64,000 nucleotides of DNA from Cristatella mucedo (taxonomy: Eukaryota > Bryozoa > Phylactolaemata > Cristatellidae): positions 576,001-640,000 of the forward strand of contig WPIO01000084.1 of NCBI GenBank assembly GCA_009760855.2, written 5' to 3'. Numbering within the stretch: position 1 is the first letter of the stretch; the number at the start of each line of letters is the position of its first letter. The notes under the pieces were generated by a model, which saw only the letters and a program-made list of their open reading frames with translations, was not told the origin of the DNA and made no database searches. This document shows, piece by piece, positions 56,446 to 64,000 of this stretch. A program made the translations under genes and the position numbers.

Positions 56446-57608
56446 GACGTTGCTACTGGTAGATTGCTGGCTTGCCGGCTCCTTTTTTTATTACATGCTT
56501 GATTCAAAATTACAAAAGCCACATAAAAATAAATAGAAATAATTATAAAAGCCGCTCAGCTTTGAACCCGGCCTCTTGAGATATTTTAGATGATCCCTTA
56601 TTTTTTGGACTCAGAAGTGCAGCAGGTAACATTTTTGAATCCCAAGTATTTTCAGCGCTATCCAACTCAAGCTTTGCCAATACCATGAGCTTTGTAACGT
56701 ATGTGTTAATCCTGCCAATTCCGCTTAAATCAGATAAAATGCTCGCCAATAGCCACAAGATATGAATGAGAATAACCCATGATGACTGCTGTGAGGCGGC
56801 AGCAATAATTCACCACTTCCGAAAACTTATTGCATTCGTGCTGTCCTCCTTTGCAGCAACTTTAAGGGGCTTAGAAAGGGATCAATTTCTCTGAGGAAAA
56901 GATAACAAATTTATTATTATTATAATATTATACTCAAAGAGATTGAGTTCTCCAGGAGTGCTTTATCGATTAGTATTATTATTACTATTAAACATAACAA
57001 TAATAAGCATGTTTGTTCACGCTAACACTGACCATATGATCATGCTTTCTTTACAGCACATATGGAGTGCCTAGAAAGAAATTAAACACTCTGAGGGTGC
57101 TACATACATGTATTATTATTATTATCACACGTCTTGTCGCTCTTTACCTCCTTCACGACGTGCACTGTCTCTAAGCGTACCTTCGGATAAAGATATTTAA
57201 AGAGCTGCGATAAAACCTACTCATATGTGCTTCCGTTTCTATATTGACCTATATAATCTTGCAGACGTACTCATTAAACTCATGGCAGGACGTCATTATG
57301 TAGCATAATATGAAGTTTATCTTTTAAATGTGGTTCTAAGCATGTGATAAATTTACGAAATATTTTTAAGACAGTTGGTAGTTGAAATACTTCAACCTAA
57401 GTTGCTACCTAGACTGTAGCATACTCCTTTCATAAGAACGACTTTAAACAGCATGACAATTCTCATGCTATTTTTTGTTATTTGGCTAACTAAACTAGTG
57501 GCTATTGCAATAACACATACTGGTCTCTCCTAATCTCTGATCAATACTCAATTCACGCTCAACCATTGTAATTCACAAGCCTTTAATTTATCCTTCTGAA
57601 TATTTCAG
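56446..57608. other. Intergenic or intronic stretch with LINE tail fragments
   Basis: 56850-56925, 56930-57000 and 57030-57130 are three short plus-strand LINE family A 3' ends with (ATT)n tails lying one after another. The rest is AT-rich. The stretch ends with 'ttctgaatatttcag' at 57608. Confidence 0.5.
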
Positions 57609-57877
57609 GTTTGAATCTGCCTATTCAACAAACATTTGATGCTTGCCAGTTGACAACCAGCCCTACAACTGCAGCTGCTATTTGTATCTTCCTCTCACTA
57701 GCCGCGGTGCCTCAATCAAGAGTGGTTTCCGCAGGATCTACTTGCCTTTATTTTGCTGAAAATAAAGTTCACTTAAAAATATACTTTATAATTTTAGAAT
57801 TATTCATATCTTTTAGCATACTATCTGTCCTAATGCAGTTTTCTAAAAGTCTGATATGTGATTTTCGAAATGATTGA
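57609..57877 (+). CDS. Candidate alternative last exon of gene B
   Basis: Acceptor 'ttctgaatatttcag' at 57608. Taken in the phase required by the gene B donor at 48386 (one base before, two after), the frame is open for 88 codons to a TGA at 57875-57877: G-L-N-L-P-I-Q-Q-T-F-D-A-C-Q, T-T-S-P-T-T-A-A-A, then a hydrophobic end L-E-L-F-I-S-F-S-I-L-S-V-L. The phase match is expected by chance one time in three. The 9.2-kb intron is not excessive here. The late hydrophobic segment is odd for a cytosolic tail. Confidence 0.3.
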
Positions 57878-58109
57878 TCTTATTTGCGGACTCCAGCTAA
57901 TGCAAGCATTAACTGTTTAATTTTAACCAAATTAGCATAATTTTTAAGTAAATCAACTCTTAAATACTTTAATGCGTTAAGTGCGAGTTATTCAATTGAC
58001 TATACCGTAACACTGTTTTGAAATCTATGATCAGCTGGAAGCCAATCGCAAAAATGGCAAATGCAGGAGGAAGTCAGATCTGTATTAAAATGTGAACAAC
58101 CTCATCAAA

Positions 58110-58700
58110 TAATAACAGACTTCTTGAGATTATGTCACTTGGATGGTTTTTCTTGTCGACTTCTTAAGAATTTATTGTCCAAGGCTATCCTTTCTCGCTC
58201 TCCTTTCGGCGGCTGCCCCTATCCAGATGCTCAGACCAACTTCCATCATGAGAGCCTGACCAATTGACTTTCCGAGCTGTGTCCCAGAGCCTGATAATCA
58301 GTTTGAGTTGAACCTTCATGTGTCTTATAGAATATGCACGCACGGAATTTCTTTTGTATATAGTTAAGCCTGCGTTGGCTGCCAATAGTTTCGAGTCTTT
58401 TGCATGCCTTTTGCCCTTGATGTACTCTTTCGCTGCTTAGGATTTTGAAGTCTGTTGCTTCTCCTACTTCCACCTTTTAGTGTTCTCTATCAGATTTAGG
58501 AAGAAGGACATTTTGCAGCCATTGTAGCCTCAATTGAAGAGGTAATCCTGTGATACCAGATGATTGTGATGTTCCTGGTGGGTGACATCTCGGCCTGGTC
58601 TGGAACTGCTCTTGCTCAACTGCATTTGGGATATCCTCACTTTGCTTGGCACGTAGTTTTTCAACAGCCTCTTTATTACGATTATTAGACACATTAAATC
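58110..58700 (-). pseudogene. Minus-strand coding-like remnant (unassigned)
   Basis: Two minus frames in succession: 58692-58477 (71 codons; K-E-A-V-E-K-L-R-A-K-Q-S-E-D-I-P, then L-P-L-Q-L-R-L-Q-W-L-Q) and 58473-58246 (75 codons; ILSSERVHQGQKACKRLETI). They are in the same register on either side of a single stop codon at 58476-58474. A third frame takes over near 58385, implying a frameshift. Composition looks coding. No family recognised; an old retro-element or retrocopy is likely. Confidence 0.35.
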
Positions 58701-58984
58701 TTGCAAAGCAGGTCTACCTGCTACCGACTTATATAGTGTGTTTCTTAATTCTCAAATATAGACTTAACTTTGAGTAAGAGTTACCAGCTGAATAAAACCG
58801 GTTGTGGCATCCACAAATGTTTCAAAATTCAGAAATCTCTTTACACTCACCTGGCCTGTCTAAATACAGCTCCTCAAAATTAGCCAAATGACAGTAACAA
58901 TATCACTCACTTTGTGCTCTAAGTTTTGTACATAATTTAGAGAACAATATCTATAATGCCTATCTGTGTTGACAAGCTTAATAA

Positions 58985-60335
58985 TGCATATATCTCCGTC
59001 TGTAACTCCACAAAGTCATTAAGACCATGTGCGTGTTACGCAGGAGAGTTTTGTATAGCGCACTCACAGCCTAAGCGGCTTTAATGAGCATTCGGTAGCC
59101 AACAGACTTCGTCTCACGCAACAAAGAGAAAGTGGGAAGCATAGCAGATTCAGGAGAGCAGTTGAGCTAGTAGGTAGCATGGAAGTAGCAGCTCAGGATC
59201 GCTGTAAAGGATGGACCATAGTCGGCAGCAGGAGAGTAGTTATTGTTTCGTATGAATTGTGGAAGCGAGTTCCACAGTCTAGGACCTGCAGAGCTAAAGC
59301 TTCTGTCGCCAACGGTCTTTAAGCGAAGGAATGGAACCGCTCATTTATTGTCCACACAGGACCTGAGGGCGCGAACAGGCTGAAACTGATGCAGCAGTTC
59401 AGCTAGGTACGAAGGAGCTAAGTCGTGGCGCGCCTTGTGGGTCAGCGTAAGACCTTTGCTCTGCATCTATCGCTCAACCGGCATCCATCCTAGCTCTTTT
59501 AGCAAAGGAGACACGTGCTCAAACCTCTGGGACTTTAAGACTAGCCTTGCAGCCATACTCATAGTCATCTGCAGTGACCTAGCTGCTTTCTTTGGTAGCC
59601 CAGCCAAAGGGAATTACAATAATCAAGCCGAGACAAAACTAAGGAGCTAGTCAAATTTTTTATAAGCAACTGTGGGAGACAGCTTTTAATCTTGGATAGG
59701 GATCGGACGTGATGGCTAGCTGCAGAAGCAGTCTTCTGAATGAAGCTTTTAAAATTGAGGCAGCTGTCGAAAACGACACCTAAATTTCGGGCACGTAGTG
59801 ATGGTCGCACAATAGCTTCACCTATTAGAAGAGCAAAGCGTTTTAATCTAGCCAAACGCTTGGGGTTTCCTATGAGAAGCAGTTCGGTTTTATCGTCATT
59901 TCATTTCAAGAAGTTTTCCGACATCCAGGATCGAATGTCGCCAATGCAAGCATTCTGTTCCTCGGTGCAGCAGATTCCGACGGTTTGAATGACAAATACA
60001 GCTGAGTATCGTCAGCATAAAATTGATATCCTATTCCATGGGCCTTAATCACTTTTCCCTGAGGTTTTTTATAAATGGAGAACAGCAAGGGACCGAGTAT
60101 AGACCCTTGAGGGACTCAGCAGGTGACCGGTCTTGTGTGTGAGACCTGACCCCCACACGACGCGGATTGAACACAATCAGACAAGTACGATTTAAACCAG
60201 GCCAGTGCTTTGTCTGCCAGACCAATCGTTGTTCTCAATCGTTCAAGCAGAACTTCGTGATCAATGGTGTCGAAGGCAGCAGACAGATCTAGCAGAGCTA
60301 GGGCAGTGACATTCCTGTCAAATTGATTGTGAGGT
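58985..60335 (-). repeat. LINE family B, 1.35-kb copy with YADD box
   Basis: From the 5' side on the minus strand: LLDLSAAFDTIDHEVLLERL near 60310-60250 (motif A of the palm), [11 protein letters not shown] near 60100-60070, then [14 protein letters not shown] near 60025-59990 with the intact catalytic YADD. The thumb and C-terminal blocks follow (RLDYCNSLWLGYQ near 59620), and family B 3' end to 'tgtatctccgtctgtaactc' near 58990. Several frame breaks mean it is no longer active. This is the most complete family B copy in the window. Confidence 0.9.
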
Positions 60336-61929
60336 TAATCCAAATCCTATCGACCTGCAGCCTTTCGAGTTATTGAGAAAGGTGGCGACGTTTGACTGAT
60401 CAGCCTCAATGATCATTTGATTAATCTATAAATTATTATAAAATTAAGAATAACAAATTCACGCTTCTTTCTTTGACTGCAGTTGTTTCACTAAGAAATC
60501 ATTTACTCACATTTTTCCGCAGTACGACTATCAAATTCGTAACGTTGAGCATGTACCTAGGCTAGAGTAGCTAGCAGTGAATCCAGTTTCAGTTTGCTCT
60601 TTTCCCACCATATTGCCTTGTTCTTTTATTAAGAAACCTTCTTGCTTGATATATACAAAAAGGCTGCAGACACTCCTGAGTAAATCAATATCAAACTACC
60701 CGTGTCCTTAACCTGTGAAATAGACGCAAAGCACGGCTAATCTAACCATGAAATAACCACTTTCAAAATTGACTTATGTCTAGATGGTTATCTAAACTTA
60801 TAAACTCAAGTTATGCATACCACTAATATTCGTTAAACTTAGCATTTGAGCGTATTTAAAACGTCTGAGGCCAGTTCTTGTGTTCTATGGTTATTGCATA
60901 GATTTTAAGAAAGGAATCAAGCAAGTACGATTTGTGCAAACACTGTCTCGCCGAGACACATGAGGCCTGACCTAAAGCTTCCTGGATCGATTCATAGGCT
61001 TGTATTACTGTTTTTATTACTTTCTGCATCAAATTTTAAGTTTTGAGGCAAAATAGACCATGGTGCATCCGTAGCATTGCACTTTATGGATTCCCTTTTC
61101 ATTTCTATTCTGAAATCGCGTTGCGCTCAACAAAGTGCTTAACTTGCCACTGAACTCAATGATCTTGCTTTCTCACTCGTTCGAGATGTTTTCCTAGCAT
61201 TTATGATTTTGACTTATTAGTGTCCACATCTGTGTGACCTCAGCCCTTAAGAATTCATCTGAAAACATTGACTTCGCTTGTAAGGTAAGTGTTTGACACG
61301 TGGTCTATTTTTCCCTTGTCTACACAACAGAATCGCTATCACAGAAACGGCTTTCTCAGTTCAGTCACATCCTTGTTTTTTGGGGACGTTTCTACCTGGT
61401 AAAAGTTAAAATAAAACGAAAGAGAAATTGGGGGAAATTGTATAGACCTATATATAGTGTGCTTCATTTTCTTAGTTAGTTCATGTTTTCCTTTTTATGA
61501 AGGCATGATTTCCATCACTGATAACTAATTTGGGCTAAATTTAACATCGCTTACAGTTTAGATCAGTGAAACGTTTGGCCGAACACTATATTTTAAAAGT
61601 ATTTGTGTGACTCTTGACTATATTTGGGAGTCATATGCTATTTTGATGAACATATTTTGCCACCAGCATTAAAAGAGAGCCTGCAAAAGCGCATCGTGGA
61701 CGAATCACGTGTGCCGTGCGATGCAAGTTGACTTATCGTGACATAAGTCGTGCTATTACAATCTTTTTGACCTTACGAACTACACGGCAACGCCTCCAGG
61801 GAATGTTTGAATAGTCGGAGTCGCTAACCATATGCATGGTGATTCTCTTGTAGAAATTTTTCAAGTACCTGAATTGAGATTAATTTAGTATAGGTTGCCA
61901 TATAAATGACTTATTATAAGCAACTTCAG
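60336..61929. other. Intergenic, no gene recognised
   Basis: AT-rich DNA without repeats of the described families. Only short open frames. Confidence 0.4.
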
Positions 61930-62180
61930 TCTGGAGAGTAGGATTTATGTTGTCAAACCTGATTATAAAGTATTCAGCTCAAGTAGGACTACATACTAGA
62001 GGGGAGGGACTCACAAATGAGCGATATGATCTTGATCTTAATGCTCGCTTGATAGAGAGTGAGTGCAAGTCAGTGGAAAATAGTCCAATTTTGCACTTGA
62101 GACGGTTAAGACATAAAGCCCAGGTCCGAATGCTCGCACCAACTGTGAGCATTTTATTACAGTGACAGGACGATATCAAA
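61930..62180 (-). repeat. Degenerate LINE family A fragment
   Basis: Minus frame 62179-61979 resembles the ADLH-WLP-(V/I)-x-x-R block (T-D-L-H-S-L-S-I-K-R-A-L) and flanking residues. Highly decayed. Confidence 0.45.
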
Positions 62181-62399
62181 GTATTAAAAACAGATATTTA
62201 AATGGGCTGTTACGAATGTATGAACCTAATAGGATGTGGTATCGGAGACTTAATCGGCCCTATTTTGCTAAATTGCATAGCTACAAGTGTGTAAACGTCT
62301 GCGGAGCTTATGTGGAAAACTACTCAAAGATCAAATTCATCACATTCCTATATCAAAATTTGTGCAGACACTACATGAGGGAGTTTGGATGAGCCTCTT

Positions 62400-62960
62400 T
62401 TGAGGTCTGGGCTTTCCATTTTATGACAAGCGCCATATTTTCCGGTATCTGGTATTTTTTCTATCGTCTCGGGCAAGTTGGCTGCCAATTAAGTGCAAAT
62501 TTTAGCAAAGAGGGTTAACAGAGTTCGACATGCGGGACGGCAGGGAAGGATGAAATCGTAGATATCAGTGTGTGTCATCTGCACCAAAATGGAAGCATAT
62601 ATTGTGCTTTGCTATTATGTTTGCAAGGCGGTAGTAACTGTGACAGAAGACGGTTAAGCCCAGATCTCAGTGGAACCCCGAACTTTTATAAGTTCTACGA
62701 ATGACTATTGTTCGATCAAATCAATACACCAGGGATGCCATGACGATATTATAAATGCTCAAGAAGGATTTGATTATCAATGGGTTCAAAAAAGATGCCC
62801 AGAGATCCTTCAGAACTATGCGAGATACTCTATCCAAGTCAGCCTTCTTAAGAGGTTCTTTATGCAATCGAAACAATGCTGTCTCTGGGGATTTATTAGC
62901 TCTCAACCCTGTCTGGGATTTATTTGACACGTTGCGTCTATCATTGCTACTACTCAGTTG
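62400..62960 (-). repeat. LINE family A, reverse transcriptase palm fragment
   Basis: Minus frame 62930-62721 covers the start of the palm (G-L-R-A-N-K-S-P-E-T-A-L-F-R-L-H), with L-A-N-I-I-A-K-H-N-I-C-F-H-F-G-A-D-D-T-H further on (about 62620-62565), where YADD reads GADD. The remaining part to 62400 corresponds to the downstream region. This could belong with the piece at 61.93-62.18 kb, separated by a deletion or an insertion. Confidence 0.6.
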
Positions 62961-63409
62961 ATGCGCTTCTTTTCAGTCATATGTGAAGTGACGATAAAAA
63001 TACTGTGCGTGAGGTTCTTTTCGGTTTGTAGCCCAACTTCATGGTTATTATATGTATTGATTTTATGATAAGTATTGATTTTGTATGATATAGCTATTGT
63101 ATTGCTACCACAATTGTCCGCAAAAATGTAACTTATTATATGATGTGAATCAAGCTCCGCAGGTGGTCACACAAACCATAAAATAATGACAGTACTTAAT
63201 TTTACCAGTTGCTGAGGATAACTCAATCTCTCTTCATAGACTTAGGGTATGTTGAAAAGGAATGCGTGAACTAAGTAGTGTAACATGTACAATTTCTACT
63301 CAACGTGTAATCAAACTAAGTTAGTTCAAATGGATGGAACAGATGCCCTTATGAACGGTTTCGTTTTTGTCTCTCCATCATTTATTTTCAGGTAATGTCG
63401 TGATACCAG
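62961..63409. other. AT-rich stretch between LINE fragments
   Basis: No gene or further repeat recognised. Words such as 'ctcaatctctcttcatagac' near 63223 recall the family A 3' UTR in minus orientation, so part of it is probably an older LINE end. Confidence 0.35.
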
Positions 63410-63790
63410 TCAGTATTTCGATCTAGACTTCAGCAACATAGGAACTGAAGAGAGTATCTCCAAAGGATTGAAGGTGAGTTATATAAACGGCTTGACGAAT
63501 AGAGTCAGAAGAGCAGGCTCTGCGATGCGAACCCTGAGGAGTAACTTTTTTAAATTGGTTAGCCGGAGCAGAGGAATTAATAACGCTCAAATTTACTGAG
63601 AGAATCTCTTAGATTCTCTGCTTTCGCTGCTTGATTTGAAGTGAGTGCAGATCTGTGAGTGTTGCCGTGTGGCGGTTGCAAGGTTCACGACTAAAAAGCA
63701 CATCAGCAGAGTTTATCATAAACCTTGGGAATCGTATTGCAACATCATTAAAACAGGCATCTGATTTTTGTAGCTTCTAGTAATGGCCCA
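63410..63790 (-). repeat. Degenerate LINE family A C-terminal fragment
   Basis: Minus-strand pieces: A-C-F-N-D-V-A-I-R-F-P-R-F-M-I-N-S-A-D near 63760-63700 and L-T-D-L-H-S-L-Q-I-K-Q-R near 63660-63620, matching the (VQNSA...LADLHWLPVQHR) region. Heavily decayed. Confidence 0.5.
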
Positions 63791-64000
63791 CACGATGCAT
63801 CCAGAAAACATTTTTTCTTTCAGAAACTACAATAAAGCACCCGTCAGAATATGCCGAAAGATGAAATTGCAGACAAGACACTCTCTGTTAGTGACTTCTC
63901 TACAGCAAGCACATCTAACTCAGATTCTTCTCCGTTCAGAAGGAAAGAACAGAATACTATATTAATGTAAGTTAAAATAGCTAACCAATGCTAGTGTTGT

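Overview
The window is from a eukaryotic nuclear genome, most likely an invertebrate animal. The DNA is AT-rich, there are no bacterial operons or ribosome-binding sites, host coding sequence is confined to short islands with splice signals, and the space between is full of decayed retroelements: CR1/L2-type LINEs, tRNA-derived SINEs and a Ty3/gypsy-type LTR element. I cannot name the species. A lophotrochozoan (flatworm, mollusc or annelid) is a guess, not a result.

The host-gene signal is a pair of tandem plus-strand genes for CD20/MS4A-like four-span membrane proteins. Gene A (about 1181-16812, 5' end outside the window) has a 57-nt exon, a 120-nt exon, a 135-nt exon and a 378-nt last exon with a stop, all joined in phase 0. 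Gene B (about 43.3-48.4 kb, perhaps reaching 57.9 kb) has a 72-nt exon, a 57-nt exon, a 126-nt exon, a TM4 exon of 135 or 165 nt and a proline/methionine-rich tail exon, with the same phase. The exons align in order and in residue pattern, so I read them as tandem paralogues. Other exon-like islands lie at 16902-16973, 27124-27325, 38500-38641, 53659-53724, 55293-55625 (minus), 57609-57877 and 58110-58700 (minus). They are less certain.

Repeats by region: 0-10 kb lies mainly in gene A's first visible intron, with LINE family A copies (4.4-6.1 and 8.0-9.6 kb, minus; 1-535, plus), a family B copy (7.0-7.6 kb) and an AT microsatellite. 10-21 kb holds the rest of gene A, SINE copies and a 1.2-kb family A copy. 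21-33 kb is intergenic and repeat-rich: minus-strand family A around 23.8-27.1 kb, a GC-rich island at 27.5-27.95 kb with a possible transposase fragment, and family B at 28.5-29.6 kb. 33.9-36.5 kb is an LTR element with gag zinc knuckles and a protease but no reverse transcriptase or integrase, whose two LTRs were each broken by a different LINE insertion. 37.6-38.2 kb is a very long (CT)n tract with a repeated spacer. 39.5-43 kb has degenerate LINEs. 50.47-51.03 kb is a foldback element with arms of about 57 bp around a GC-rich core. 51.6-64 kb has more family A and B LINE fragments and SINEs.

Nothing here suggests an operon or a prokaryotic defence system. The most useful biology is the tandem CD20-like pair with its conserved exon pattern; next are the disrupted LTR element and the foldback element. 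All exon boundaries are read by eye from splice signals and reading frame, so transcript data would settle them.
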